A DNA stretch of 64,000 nt. It comes from DASZUK01 sp963745595 (GTDB lineage Bacteria; Actinomycetota; Acidimicrobiia; Acidimicrobiales; RAAP-2). Location of the stretch: positions 124,001-188,000 of the forward strand of contig CAVUYB010000015.1 in NCBI GenBank assembly GCA_963745595.1, in the 5' to 3' direction. The stretch's first letter is position 1; every line of letters begins with the position of its first letter. Shown here in pieces: positions 18,902 through 26,984 of the stretch. The notes beneath the pieces were generated by a model, which saw only the letters and a list, made by a program, of their open reading frames with translations, had not been told where the DNA came from and searched no databases. A program made the translations under genes and the position numbers.

Positions 18902-19756
18902 CTACCTCTTGTAGTCGTAGAACCCGCGGCCGGACTTCCGCCCGAGGGTCTCGGCGGCCACCATCCGGCGCAGGAGCGGGACGGCCGCGTAGTTCGGGTC
19001 GCGGTACTCCGCGTAGAGCGTGTCGAGGATGGCCAGCGACGTGTCGAGACCGACCAGGTCGAGCAGGGCGAACGGGCCCATCGGGAACCCGCAGCCGCCC
19101 TTCATCGCGGTGTCGATCCCCTCCTTCGTCGCGACGCCCTGCTCGAGCAGACGCACCGCGTTGTTGAGGTACGGGAAGAGCAGCGCGTTGACGACGAACC
19201 CGGCCTGGTCCTTCACCGTGACCGGCTCTTTGCCGCACGCCGCCGCGAACGCCACTGCGGTGGCAATCGTCTCGTCGGACGCGGTGATCGGCCGGACGAT
19301 CTCGACCAACGACATCGCGGGGGCCGGGTTGAAGAAGTGGATCCCACAGACCCGGTCCGGCCGTCCGGTCTCCATGGCCAGCTCGACCACCGGGAGCGTC
19401 GACGTGTTCGTGGCGACGATCGTCCCGTCCGGGCAGATCCGGTCGAGCTCGGTGAAGAGGTGCTTCTTGACCGCCAGGTCCTCGACGACCGACTCGACGA
19501 CGAGATCGACGTCCGCCAGCGCGTCCAGATCGGTCGCCGTCGTGACTCGGCCGAGGATCTGCTCGCGCTCCTCCTCGGTCCGCTTCCCCTTCTCGACCTG
19601 CCGGGCGAGCGACTTCTCCAGGCGAACGACCGTGGCGTCCGCGCTCGACTGGCTCCGGCTCCGCAGGACGACCTGGTGGCCGGTGGCGGCCGCCACCTCG
19701 GCGATGCCCGAGCCCATGATTCCCGAGCCGACGATTCCGACACGCGTGACAGTCAT
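18902..19756 (-). CDS. 3-hydroxybutyryl-CoA dehydrogenase
   Basis: A 284-residue NAD(P)-dependent dehydrogenase interconverting acetoacetyl-CoA and 3-hydroxybutyryl-CoA. The Rossmann motif GSGIMGSGIAE is at residues 10-20, followed by ESVVEDLAVK, the catalytic His in GIHFFNPAPAMSLVEIV and the Asn in VVNALLFPYLNNA. The C-terminal domain ends in GRKSGRGFYDYK, as in single-domain enzymes of the PaaH/Hbd group. Together with the carboxylase and mutase it fits C4 acyl-CoA assimilation. Confidence 0.92.
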   Translation of the reverse strand: MTVTRVGIVGSGIMGSGIAEVAAATGHQVVLRSRSQSSADATVVRLEKSLARQVEKGKRTEEEREQILGRVTTATDLDALADVDLVVESVVEDLAVKKHLFTELDRICPDGTIVATNTSTLPVVELAMETGRPDRVCGIHFFNPAPAMSLVEIVRPITASDETIATAVAFAAACGKEPVTVKDQAGFVVNALLFPYLNNAVRLLEQGVATKEGIDTAMKGGCGFPMGPFALLDLVGLDTSLAILDTLYAEYRDPNYAAVPLLRRMVAAETLGRKSGRGFYDYKR

Positions 19757-19792
19757 GGACGAAGACGTTACCCCGCTGCAGAAATCGCCTCG

Positions 19793-20668
19793 TCACCCGT
19801 CCGTCGTCGTGCCCTCCCGGCGCTGCCGGCTGGCCCTCGCCTGGGCCGCCATGGCGTCGAGGACCGCCTCGGGCGCCTGGCGATAGCCCTCCCAGGCGGC
19901 ACGGGCCGTGGCGGGGGCCACGATGATCGCCCGGTTCTCGACCACGCCGTCGAGGATGTCGGCGGCCATCGCCGCCGCCGGGTACGGCGGACCGAGCGCG
20001 TTGGTCAGGAGCTTGCGGGCGTTCACCGCGTTGCCCGGGCCGGTCTGGTCGAGGATCGGCGTTTCGACCGGGCCGGGGCAGACCACGCTGATGCCGACCC
20101 CGTGGGCCGCCGCCTCGACTCGCAGGCTGACACTGAGGCCGACGACCGCGGCCTTGGCCGCCGCGTAGGGGGTGAGCAGCGGCGACGGCACGAGCCCGGC
20201 CAACGACGCCGTATTGACGATGTGGCCCGACGCCTGCCGCACCATCGACGGGTACGCGGCGGCGACGCCGTAGACGACGCTGTTGAGGTCGGCGTCGATC
20301 ACCGCCGCCCAGTCGGCCAAGGTCAGCTGCTCGACGGGGCCACCGGCGCCGATGCCCGCGTTGTTGCAGAGCAGGTCGATCCGCCCGTACCGGCCGACCA
20401 CCGAATCGACGAGCGATGCCACCGCGCCGGCGTCGGTGACGTCGACCGCGGCCGGCTCGGCACCGCGGCCGATCTCGGCGGCCGACCGCTCGGCCCCCGG
20501 GCCGTCGAGGTCGGCCAGGACGACGGTCGCGCCCTCGGCGACCAGCGCCGTCGCCAGGGCCCGACCGATGCCCGAGGCGGCTCCGGTGACGATCGATACC
20601 TGGGCGTCGAACCGGCGAGACGCCGGGTCCGCCGCGGGGTATCCGCCGGCCGGGCCCGCCGTGGTCAT
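19793..20668 (-). CDS. Short-chain dehydrogenase/reductase
   Basis: A 291-residue classical SDR. It shows the cofactor motif TGAASGIGRA near residues 32-41, an LADLDG after beta-2, which suggests NAD preference, the NNAGIGAGG motif, and the catalytic Ser/Tyr/Lys in NTASLAG and YAAAKAAVVG. The C-terminal segment after PGPVETPI is variable and the substrate is unknown. It lies 36 bases upstream of the 3-hydroxybutyryl-CoA dehydrogenase on the same strand and is probably co-expressed. Confidence 0.88.
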   Translation of the reverse strand: MTTAGPAGGYPAADPASRRFDAQVSIVTGAASGIGRALATALVAEGATVVLADLDGPGAERSAAEIGRGAEPAAVDVTDAGAVASLVDSVVGRYGRIDLLCNNAGIGAGGPVEQLTLADWAAVIDADLNSVVYGVAAAYPSMVRQASGHIVNTASLAGLVPSPLLTPYAAAKAAVVGLSVSLRVEAAAHGVGISVVCPGPVETPILDQTGPGNAVNARKLLTNALGPPYPAAAMAADILDGVVENRAIIVAPATARAAWEGYRQAPEAVLDAMAAQARASRQRREGTTTDG

Positions 20669-20700
20669 GACCCGAGCTTACGTGTGCGACCCTTGATCGG

Positions 20701-22299
20701 ATGATCGTCGGTTCCTCCGTCAACGTCGAGATCGGCGACCGCGTGCTGCTCGGCGACGCGTCGTTCGTCGTCGGGGCTGGCGAGAAGGTCGGCCTCGTCG
20801 GCCGCAACGGCGCCGGCAAGTCGTCGCTCATCTCCGTCCTCGTCGGCGAGCCGCCGGCCCAGGTGCGCTCTCGCGGCAATGTCCGTATCACCGGCACCCT
20901 CGGCTGGCTGCCCCAGGTTCCCCCGCCGCGCGGGCTCGGGTTGGACCCGAGCGGCTTCTCGCACGTCCTGTCGGCTCGCGGGCTCGACGTCCTCGACGAC
21001 GCGCTCGACCAGGCCCGGCGGCAGATGGCCAAGGATCCGACCGAAGAGAACATCCAGCACTTCGCCGACCTCGAGCAGCAGTACCAGGAGAACGGTGGCT
21101 ACGAGGCCGAATCCGTCATGGGCCGCCTCGCCGCCGGCGTCGGGCTCCCCGAGGACGCGCTGCTCGACGACATCGAGACGCTGTCCGGCGGGCAGCGGCG
21201 CCGCGTCGACCTCGTCCGCATCCTCTTCCAGGCGCCCGACGTCATGGTCCTCGACGAGCCGACGAACCACCTCGACCTGACGGCCAAGCAGTGGCTCATG
21301 GACGAGCTGGCGACGTTCCGCGGCGCCCTGCTGGTCGTCAGCCACGACCTGCAGCTCCTCGACCGGTCGATCACGAAGGTCTTCCACCTCGACGACGGCC
21401 GCCTCCACGAGTACAAGGGGACGTACTCGAGCTACCGCACCCAGCTGGCGGCCGACCACGACCGACGCGAGCGGGCGGCCGAGCTCGAGGGCCGCGAGAT
21501 CAAGCGGCTCAGCACGCTCGCCGACACCATGCGCGGCCAGACCGTCCGCCGGGCCCGCGTCGCCAAGTCCCTCGACCGTCGGGTCGAACGGCTCGAAGGC
21601 CGGCGCACGGAGGTCTTCGCCCGGGAACGCAAGAGCGTCTTCCGCCTGCCGACGCCCGAGCGCTCCGGCGCGGTGCCGCTGACCGTCCAGCACCTCGCCG
21701 TCCGCTACGCCGACGACACCGTCCTCACCGACGTCGACTTCACCGTCGGCCGCGGTGACCGCATCGTCGTCATCGGCCGCAACGGCGCCGGTAAGTCGAG
21801 CCTGCTCCGCTGCGTCGCCGGCGTCCAGGCGCCGAGCGACGGATCGGTCGCGGTCGGGACGAACGTGTCGATCGGTTACTTCGCCCAGGAGCACGAGCAG
21901 GTCGACCACGACAAGACCACCCTCGAGAACGTCGACGACACCGTGCTGAAGACCGACCCGGAACGCCGGGCCCTGCTCGGCTCGTTCGGGCTGCCGTCGA
22001 AGGCCGCCGACCAGATGCCGGCGACCCTCTCCGGCGGCGAGCGGGCCAAGCTCGGGCTGGCCATGCTGGCCGCCGGCCGGGCGAACCTGCTCGTCCTCGA
22101 CGAGCCGACCAACAACCTCGACCCCGCGTCGATCCAGGCCGTCGGCCGGATGTTGAGCGCGTGGCCCGGCACGCTCGTCGTCGTCAGCCACGACCGCTCT
22201 TTCGTCGCCGCCCTCGAACCCACGCACGCCGTCGCCCTCCCCGACGAGCGGTACGACTACTGGCGCGACGAGTACCTCGACGACGTCGCCCTTCGCTGA
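20701..22299 (+). CDS. ABC-F family ATP-binding protein
   Basis: A 532-residue protein with two ATP-binding cassettes and no membrane segment. Cassette one has Walker A GRNGAGKSS, signature LSGGQRRRVDLV and Walker B VMVLDEPTNHLDL. A charged linker about residues 245-310 is followed by cassette two, again GRNGAGKSS, then LSGGERAKLGLAML and LVLDEPTNNLDP. This is the ABC-F plan, whose members act on ribosomes as translation factors or antibiotic-protection proteins. The subfamily cannot be fixed by eye. The ATG is 32 bases from the divergent SDR start, so both promoters share a very short region. Confidence 0.9.
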   Translation: MIVGSSVNVEIGDRVLLGDASFVVGAGEKVGLVGRNGAGKSSLISVLVGEPPAQVRSRGNVRITGTLGWLPQVPPPRGLGLDPSGFSHVLSARGLDVLDDALDQARRQMAKDPTEENIQHFADLEQQYQENGGYEAESVMGRLAAGVGLPEDALLDDIETLSGGQRRRVDLVRILFQAPDVMVLDEPTNHLDLTAKQWLMDELATFRGALLVVSHDLQLLDRSITKVFHLDDGRLHEYKGTYSSYRTQLAADHDRRERAAELEGREIKRLSTLADTMRGQTVRRARVAKSLDRRVERLEGRRTEVFARERKSVFRLPTPERSGAVPLTVQHLAVRYADDTVLTDVDFTVGRGDRIVVIGRNGAGKSSLLRCVAGVQAPSDGSVAVGTNVSIGYFAQEHEQVDHDKTTLENVDDTVLKTDPERRALLGSFGLPSKAADQMPATLSGGERAKLGLAMLAAGRANLLVLDEPTNNLDPASIQAVGRMLSAWPGTLVVVSHDRSFVAALEPTHAVALPDERYDYWRDEYLDDVALR

Positions 22300-22370
22300 G
22301 CGAGCCGACCGGCGTCGTGGAGAGCGGCCAGGACGTGCCAGCAAGTGGCTCGTATGACCAAGTGGCCCGT

Positions 22371-23066
22371 ATGAGAGGAACCGGGAAACCCGGCCTGCTG
22401 GCCCTCGTCGGCGGCGCGGCCTGGACCGACGGCTGCGACTTCGACGCTGAGCTGCTTGCCGCGTCCGGTGGCTCCGACGTCGTCGTCCTGCCCACCGCGG
22501 CCGCCTACGAACACCCCGAACGGGCGGTGCTCGCCGCCGCCGAGTGGTTCGGCCCGCTCGGAGCCGAGGTCGAAGGCCTCATGGTCCTCGGCCGGGCGGA
22601 CGCCGAGGACGACGGCGCGGCCGACGTCATCCGCGGCGCCCGCTTCGTCTACCTGAGCGGCGGCTCCTCGCTCCACCTACGGTCGGTCCTCAAGGACTCC
22701 AAGGTCTTCGCCGCGCTGAAGGACGCGTGGCTCGACGGCGCGGTCGTCGCCGGTGCCGCGGCCGGTGCGATGGCCCTGACCGACCCGATGGTCGACCCCC
22801 GGGGCGGCGCGCTCACCGTCGGTCTCGGCCTCGTCGACGGCCTGGCCGTGATCCCGCACTTCGGCGACGTCGGCGAGGACGCCCATGGCGAGAAGCTGCA
22901 CCGCTCCGTCGTCCTCGCCCCGAAGGACCTGCCGGTCGCCGGTATCCCCGAGCGGACCGCGCTGCTCCGCGAACCCGACGGCCGCTGGCGTTCGGCCGGC
23001 GTCGGGCAGGTCGCGGTCTACCTCGGTGGCTCGCCGGCCGGCGACGGGCTCGGCGCGCTCGGTTAG
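22371..23066 (+). CDS. Peptidase S51/cyanophycinase-like protein lacking the serine nucleophile
   Basis: A 231-residue protein with the class-I glutamine-amidotransferase-like fold of peptidase E and cyanophycinase. The landmarks are LVGGAAWTDGCDFD, VVVLPTAAAYEHPE, the FVYLSGGSSLHLRSVL strand-turn and the nucleophile-elbow region. In active members the elbow reads GxSAGA; here it is VAGAAAGAMAL, with alanine where the serine should be. The later VIPHFGD and GIPERTAL pieces, including a catalytic-type His, are conserved. The protein may be a non-catalytic relative. The start is the ATG 71 bases after the ABC-F stop. Confidence 0.75.
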   Translation: MRGTGKPGLLALVGGAAWTDGCDFDAELLAASGGSDVVVLPTAAAYEHPERAVLAAAEWFGPLGAEVEGLMVLGRADAEDDGAADVIRGARFVYLSGGSSLHLRSVLKDSKVFAALKDAWLDGAVVAGAAAGAMALTDPMVDPRGGALTVGLGLVDGLAVIPHFGDVGEDAHGEKLHRSVVLAPKDLPVAGIPERTALLREPDGRWRSAGVGQVAVYLGGSPAGDGLGALG

Positions 23067-23391
23067 GCGACGGTCGACCGCGCGGCCCCGCACCGGCCCA
23101 GCTGGCCGTTCCGGCCGGTGGGGACGGCGGCGGCGAACACCACGTAGGGTCCGGCGTCGTGGCGCTGGTCCGGGCGACACGCCTCCGTAACACAGCGCCC
23201 TGCTAGAAACTTCAACGGCGACCGTCCTCGATGCCGGAATGCTCGGCAGGTCGTCCTCGTGCAGCGCCGGGGTCGGTCGTCCGTCGACCGTCGCCGGTGG
23301 CCACGCCACCGATCCAGCGCACACGACGAGGAGGCCGGATATGCCGGCAGCAGGGAGACCGGAGGGGACCGGGAACGATGAGGGGATGGGT
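23067..23391. other. Gap with hairpins, probable terminator and promoter region
   Basis: About 325 bases with no convincing gene. A small stem GGCCG/CGGCC (23104-23116) may end the upstream transcript. A perfect 7-bp inverted repeat CGGTGGC-cac-GCCACCG lies at 23295-23311, and a TAGAAA near 23204 could be a -10 element. An in-frame extension of the next gene through this region has poor coding character. Confidence 0.4.
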
Positions 23392-23784
23392 ATGCAGGCG
23401 CGGCTTGCCGCGCTCGAGCGGTCGGTCCGCGCCATGGCGGACGAGGTTCGCACCAGACGACTCGTCGTCGTCGACGACCGCGGTCGGGTGCGACTGGTTA
23501 CCGAGATCGTCGGCGAGACGACCGAGCTGCGTCTCGAACTGCCTGGCGCCCCGGGTGACCGAGCCGCCGACGCGGACGACGCGGCCGCCAGCCGGAACGG
23601 AGGAGGGCGAGCCGCGGTCGTCCTCCATGCGACGCCGTCGACCGTCGACGGGCCCGATGACGGTCTCGGACCGGCCGTCGGCTTCCAGCTCTGGGCGGAC
23701 GGCGACTCGGTCGTCGAGATCGACAGCTGGCCCGGCCCCGACGGCCGTTGGCAGCCGCACGTCCACCTAACCGGTGGGGCGTGA
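23392..23784 (+). CDS. Small protein of unknown function
   Basis: I do not recognise this 130-residue protein. It begins with a charged helix (MQARLAALERSVRAMADEVRTRR), possibly a coiled coil, followed by strands RLVVVDDRGRVRLVTEIVGE and a C-terminal beta-rich part with GFQLWADGDSVVEIDSWPG. It is acidic and has no signal peptide or membrane segment. The start at 23392 has a GAGGGG ribosome site six bases upstream; in-frame ATGs at 23386 and 23341 are alternatives. Confidence 0.55.
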   Translation: MQARLAALERSVRAMADEVRTRRLVVVDDRGRVRLVTEIVGETTELRLELPGAPGDRAADADDAAASRNGGGRAAVVLHATPSTVDGPDDGLGPAVGFQLWADGDSVVEIDSWPGPDGRWQPHVHLTGGA

Positions 23785-23830
23785 AGAGCGCCCGGGGGGT
23801 GGGCAGCACCGTGGACGGTGCTACGTATCA

Positions 23831-23852
23831 GTCTGTAGACCTATCGGTAGCC
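23831..23852 (+). promoter_or_regulatory. Operator-like element upstream of the first short XRE gene
   Basis: GTCTGTAGACC (23831-23841), five bases, then GTAGCC (23847-23852) and ten bases to the GTG start. GTCT-GT-AGAC is an imperfect dyad like the C boxes that controller proteins bind. The same element with the same spacing precedes the second XRE gene at 24787. Confidence 0.65.
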
Positions 23853-23862
23853 GCTGAGCAGC

Positions 23863-24096
23863 GTGAGTGTCGTGGAAGGCGACCTCCAGCGACAGCTCGG
23901 TCGGGGCCTCCGCGCCCATCGAAAGGCCCGCGGGCTCAGCCAGGAGGAGTTCGCCGACGTCGCCGGGGTCCACCGGACCTTCATCGGCGGTCTGGAGCGC
24001 GGCGAGCGGAACGTCACGCTCCAAACGGTCGAGCGGCTGGCCGATCGCCTGCACGTCGATCCGATGGACCTGCTCAGCGGCTCCGACAACGGGTAG
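23863..24096 (+). CDS. Short XRE/controller-like DNA-binding protein, copy 1
   Basis: A 77-residue protein consisting of one helix-turn-helix domain: LRAHRKARGLSQEEFADVAG, then the recognition-helix region VHRTFIGGLERGERNVTL and LADRLHVDPMDLL. This size and pattern match the controller (C) proteins of restriction-modification systems and solitary XRE regulators. No methylase or endonuclease gene is near. The start is GTG, placed by the conserved spacing to the upstream element. About two thirds of residues are identical to the protein at 24819, and the DNA over the second half of the HTH is nearly the same. Confidence 0.85.
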   Translation: MSVVEGDLQRQLGRGLRAHRKARGLSQEEFADVAGVHRTFIGGLERGERNVTLQTVERLADRLHVDPMDLLSGSDNG

Positions 24097-24155
24097 CGCG
24101 CCGCCGCTCGGCCCCGATCACCGGTCGGTGCCGACCCGGCCGGTGCGAGGTTCTA

Positions 24156-24191
24156 ACGCTGAGTGGTACAGTATTTGGTACCACTCAGCGT
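24156..24191 (+). promoter_or_regulatory. Perfect 14-bp inverted repeat operator of the yefM-yoeB operon
   Basis: ACGCTGAGTGGTAC (24156-24169) and its exact reverse complement (24178-24191) flank an 8-base spacer, with the ATG of yefM 15 bases downstream. The AT-rich centre ACAGTATTTG may include the -10 region. YefM-YoeB systems repress themselves through such palindromes. Confidence 0.78.
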
Positions 24192-24206
24192 CAGAAGGGG
24201 CCCAGA

Positions 24207-24455
24207 ATGGCTATCACCGCGAGCGAAGCCCGGCGGGAACTTTTTCCGCTCATCGAGAAGGTCAACGACGACCGCGCGGCCATCGAGATCACGTCCAAGC
24301 GCGGCAACGCGGTGCTCATGTCGGCCGACGAGTACGCGGCATGGCAGGAGACGGCCTACCTGTTCCGGTCGCCAGCCAACGCCCGCCGGCTCCTGGACGC
24401 GGCCGAGGCGGCGGCCCGAGGCGAGACCGTCGAGCATCCGCTCGACCGCGAGTGA
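24207..24455 (+). CDS. yefM: Antitoxin of the Phd/YefM family
   Basis: An 82-residue antitoxin. The N-terminal DNA-binding half reads MAITASEARRELFPLIEKVN with ITSKRGNAVLMSADEYAAWQET, the Phd/YefM signature, and the C-terminal tail PANARRLLDAAEAAARGE would wrap the toxin. It should bind YoeB, block its RNase activity and repress the operon through the palindrome just upstream. The ATG follows an AGAAGGGG ribosome site. Confidence 0.92.
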   Translation: MAITASEARRELFPLIEKVNDDRAAIEITSKRGNAVLMSADEYAAWQETAYLFRSPANARRLLDAAEAAARGETVEHPLDRE

Positions 24456-24712
24456 AGCTGGTTTTCACCCCACAGGGTTGGGACGACTACCTCTACTGGC
24501 AGCGAGTCGACCGAACCGTCCTCAAGCGGATCAACCGCCTGATCGACGATGCCCGCCGCGATCCGACCACCGGGATCGGTAAACCCGAACCGCTCGAGTA
24601 CGGCATCAGTGGCTCTTGGTCACGGCGGATCACCGAGGAGCATCGCCTCGTCTACCAGGTTCTCGATGGCGACCTCGTCGTCCTCCAAGCGCGCTACCAC
24701 TACGGAAAGTGA
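24452..24712 (+). CDS. yoeB: Toxin of the YoeB/Txe family (ribosome-dependent mRNA endonuclease)
   Basis: An 86-residue RelE-superfamily toxin. Its GTG start overlaps the antitoxin stop (GTGA). The family landmarks are WDDYLYWQ, IGKPEPLEY, SWSRRITEEHRLVYQV and the C-terminal ARYHYGK. Glu, Arg and the penultimate-region His expected for catalysis in YoeB are all present, so the toxin looks active. Translational coupling keeps toxin synthesis dependent on the antitoxin. Confidence 0.92.
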   Translation: MKLVFTPQGWDDYLYWQRVDRTVLKRINRLIDDARRDPTTGIGKPEPLEYGISGSWSRRITEEHRLVYQVLDGDLVVLQARYHYGK

Positions 24713-24786
24713 CGTTCCGCAGGCCGGGCGGAGACACGCTCGTGTCGTGCATCGGCACGGCTCGTGTCCGGTATTGCTACCCATCG

Positions 24787-24808
24787 GTCTGTAGACCAGC
24801 AAGTAGCC
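24787..24808 (+). promoter_or_regulatory. Operator-like element upstream of the second short XRE gene
   Basis: GTCTGTAGACC (24787-24797), five bases, GTAGCC (24803-24808), ten bases, then the GTG start. Sequence and spacing are the same as at 23831, while the spacer bases differ, which argues that the two blocks are functional rather than just a recent copy. A preceding G makes the dyad GGTCT-GT-AGACC. Confidence 0.65.
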
Positions 24809-24818
24809 ATTCAGCAGG

Positions 24819-25049
24819 GTGTTCCCCGTGGAGGGGGCCCTACAACGCCAGTTTGGCCAGGCCCTCCGCGCGCTGCGCAAGAGCCGGTCGCTCAGCCAGG
24901 AGGACTTCGCTGACGTCCTCGGGGTACATCGGACGTACATGGGTGGCCTGGAGCGGGGCGAGCGGAACGTCACGCTCCGAACGGTCGAGCGGTTGGCCGA
25001 CCGGCTCGGCCTCGATCCCCTCGCCCTGCTCGGCGGCCCTCCCGCCTGA
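24819..25049 (+). CDS. Short XRE/controller-like DNA-binding protein, copy 2
   Basis: A 76-residue paralogue of the protein at 23863, with the same single HTH: LRALRKSRSLSQEDFADVLG, VHRTYMGGLERGERNVTL and LADRLGLDPLALL. Differences cluster at the two ends. It starts at GTG by the same spacing rule and ends about 50 bases from the convergent cinA stop. It probably binds the same dyads as copy 1, so the two may cross-regulate and could also affect the toxin-antitoxin pair between them. Confidence 0.85.
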   Translation: MFPVEGALQRQFGQALRALRKSRSLSQEDFADVLGVHRTYMGGLERGERNVTLRTVERLADRLGLDPLALLGGPPA

Positions 25050-25099
25050 CGTTCGCCCGCTGGCGTTCGCCCGCTGACGCTGGTCGGTCAGGGCGGGGA

Positions 25100-26392
25100 T
25101 CAGCGGCCCAGGGTGCGGGCCGGCTGGGCCGACAGCGTCCGCCGTAGGAGATCGAGCGCGGAGATGGCCGAGTACTGCCGGACCCGCGGCCGGTCCCCCG
25201 GGAGGTGGAGCTCGGCGGTGACGAGCCGGCCGTCGGGCAGCGCCAGGCCGACGAAGACCGTGCCGGCCGGCTTTCCCTCCTGTTCGGTCGGGCCAGCGAC
25301 GCCGGTGATGCCGAGACCGACGTCCGCGCCGACGACCCGGCGAGCGCCGACGGCCATCGCCCCGGCCGCGTCCTCGGACACCACCGGACCGTCGGGCAGC
25401 CCGAGCACGGAGAACTTGACCGCGCTGTCGTAGGCGACGACCCCGCCCCGGAACCACCGGCTGCTCCCGGGAACGTCGACGACGCGCGAAGCGATGAGCC
25501 CGCCGGTAAGGGACTCGGCGACGCCGAGCGTCAGACCACGGTCGAGCAGGATCGTGCCGACGGCTTCTTCCATCGTCTCGTCGTCGATGCCGAAGACGAT
25601 GTCGCCGAACCGATCGGCCAACGCCGTCCGAACTTCGGCCTCTTCGGCGTCGAGCCTCGCCACGACCTCGCTGGCGGTGGCGGCTCGGGCGGTCAGTCGC
25701 ACCTTGATCCCTTCGATCCCGCTGGCCAGGAAGGCGATCGTGACGGCGCCAGCCGCGGCCGCGGCGTGGTCGAGCGCGTCGATGCGGGCCTGGAGAGCTT
25801 CGGCCAACCCTGACTCGCTCGTCCCCCACGTCCGGAGGACCCGGCTGGCGATGACCGCCTCCTCCCCGGCCGCGGCCATCCGGGCCCGCAGGTCGGGCAG
25901 GATCGCTCGCTCGAACATCTCGGCCATCTCGTACGGCACGCCGGGCACCGCGTAGACGACCTTGTGGCCGATCGGACAGATCAGGCCGGGTGCGGTGCCG
26001 CGGGCCTGCTCGATGACCGACGCTCCCTCCGGCACGTCGGCCTGGCGGCGGTTGTTGTCGGACATCTCGCGGCCGCGGCCGGCGAAGAACCCCTCGATCC
26101 GGGCGACGACCGCGCCGTCTCGAACGAGCGGGACGTTCATGACCTCGGCGATCGCCTCCCGCGTGATGTCGTCCTGCGTCGGTCCGAGACCGCCGCACAT
26201 GATGACGCCGTCCGATCGGGCCAACGCGGTGCGCAGCGCCAGCACGATCCGACGATGGTTGTCCCCGACGGCCTGGTGGAAGTGCGAGCCGACCCCGGCG
26301 GCCGCCAGCTGCTCGCCGAGCCACGCGCTGTTCGTGTCGGCGATCTGGCCGAGCAGCAGCTCGGTCCCGACCGCCACGATCTCGACCCTCAC
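25100..26392 (-). CDS. cinA: CinA-family nicotinamide-nucleotide amidohydrolase / competence-damage protein
   Basis: A 430-residue two-domain CinA. The N-terminal MoCF-like domain (1-170) has VAVGTELLLGQIADTNSAWL and MCGGLGPTQDDITREA; the C-terminal domain (about 270-430) has LTLGVAESLTGGLIASRV, GVVAYDSAVKFSVLG and GITGVAGPTEQEGKPAGTVF, the NMN deamidase motifs. Members recycle NMN and hydrolyse ADP-ribose. The GTG start lies 16 bases after the pgsA stop; the rimO-pgsA-cinA order is common in actinobacteria. Confidence 0.93.
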   Translation of the reverse strand: MRVEIVAVGTELLLGQIADTNSAWLGEQLAAAGVGSHFHQAVGDNHRRIVLALRTALARSDGVIMCGGLGPTQDDITREAIAEVMNVPLVRDGAVVARIEGFFAGRGREMSDNNRRQADVPEGASVIEQARGTAPGLICPIGHKVVYAVPGVPYEMAEMFERAILPDLRARMAAAGEEAVIASRVLRTWGTSESGLAEALQARIDALDHAAAAAGAVTIAFLASGIEGIKVRLTARAATASEVVARLDAEEAEVRTALADRFGDIVFGIDDETMEEAVGTILLDRGLTLGVAESLTGGLIASRVVDVPGSSRWFRGGVVAYDSAVKFSVLGLPDGPVVSEDAAGAMAVGARRVVGADVGLGITGVAGPTEQEGKPAGTVFVGLALPDGRLVTAELHLPGDRPRVRQYSAISALDLLRRTLSAQPARTLGR

Positions 26393-26408
26393 CGCCCGGC
26401 TGCCGTTC

Positions 26409-26984
26409 TCATCGCCCGGCGGTCGCCTCCCGCAGGGCCGAGCGCCCGTCGAGCAGGTACTGCAGGCCGGTGAACACCGTCAGGGCGGCAGCCACCCAGA
26501 TGGCCACGATCTGCAGGCCGTGCTCGCCGGCCAGTGGCGGCAGCAGGCACGTGGCGATGGCGAGATCCTGGACGAGCGTCTTCACCTTGGCCGACGTGCG
26601 GGCCGGGATCGACACGCCGCGACGGCCGGCCCACGAGCGGTAGGCGACGAGCCCGATCTCGCGCAGCGCGATCAACCCGACCGGCGCCCACGGGAGGTGG
26701 TGCTGCACCGCCAGCGCGCCGAGCGCGCCGAGCACGACCACCTTGTCGGCGAGCGGGTCGAGGAACGCCCCCGACCGCGTCGTCCCCTGCCGGCGGGCGA
26801 GCCACCCGTCGATGCCGTCGCTGCCGGCGACCGCGACGCCGACCACTGCCGTCAACCACGTCGCCCCCTGCGTCACGATCAGGCCGACGAAGACCGGCGT
26901 GGCCAGCAGGCGAGCCATCGTCAGGGCGTTGGCCGGCGTCGCCAGGGCCGACGGCCCGAACGTCTGGTCCGACGCGCTGCTCAT
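26409..26984 (-). CDS. pgsA: CDP-diacylglycerol-glycerol-3-phosphate 3-phosphatidyltransferase
   Basis: A 191-residue integral membrane enzyme that makes phosphatidylglycerol phosphate. The CDP-alcohol phosphotransferase signature appears as SDGIDGWLARRQG followed by SGAFLDPLADKV, with all four aspartates. Several hydrophobic helices surround it. The ATG overlaps the rimO stop as ATGA, so it is translationally coupled to rimO, and cinA follows. Confidence 0.93.
   Translation of the reverse strand: MSSASDQTFGPSALATPANALTMARLLATPVFVGLIVTQGATWLTAVVGVAVAGSDGIDGWLARRQGTTRSGAFLDPLADKVVVLGALGALAVQHHLPWAPVGLIALREIGLVAYRSWAGRRGVSIPARTSAKVKTLVQDLAIATCLLPPLAGEHGLQIVAIWVAAALTVFTGLQYLLDGRSALREATAGR

Noticed and set aside
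20665..22344. 559-codon minus-strand open frame opposite the ABC-F gene
   Set aside because: Antisense shadow with no recognisable fold; the plus strand has complete ABC-F motifs.
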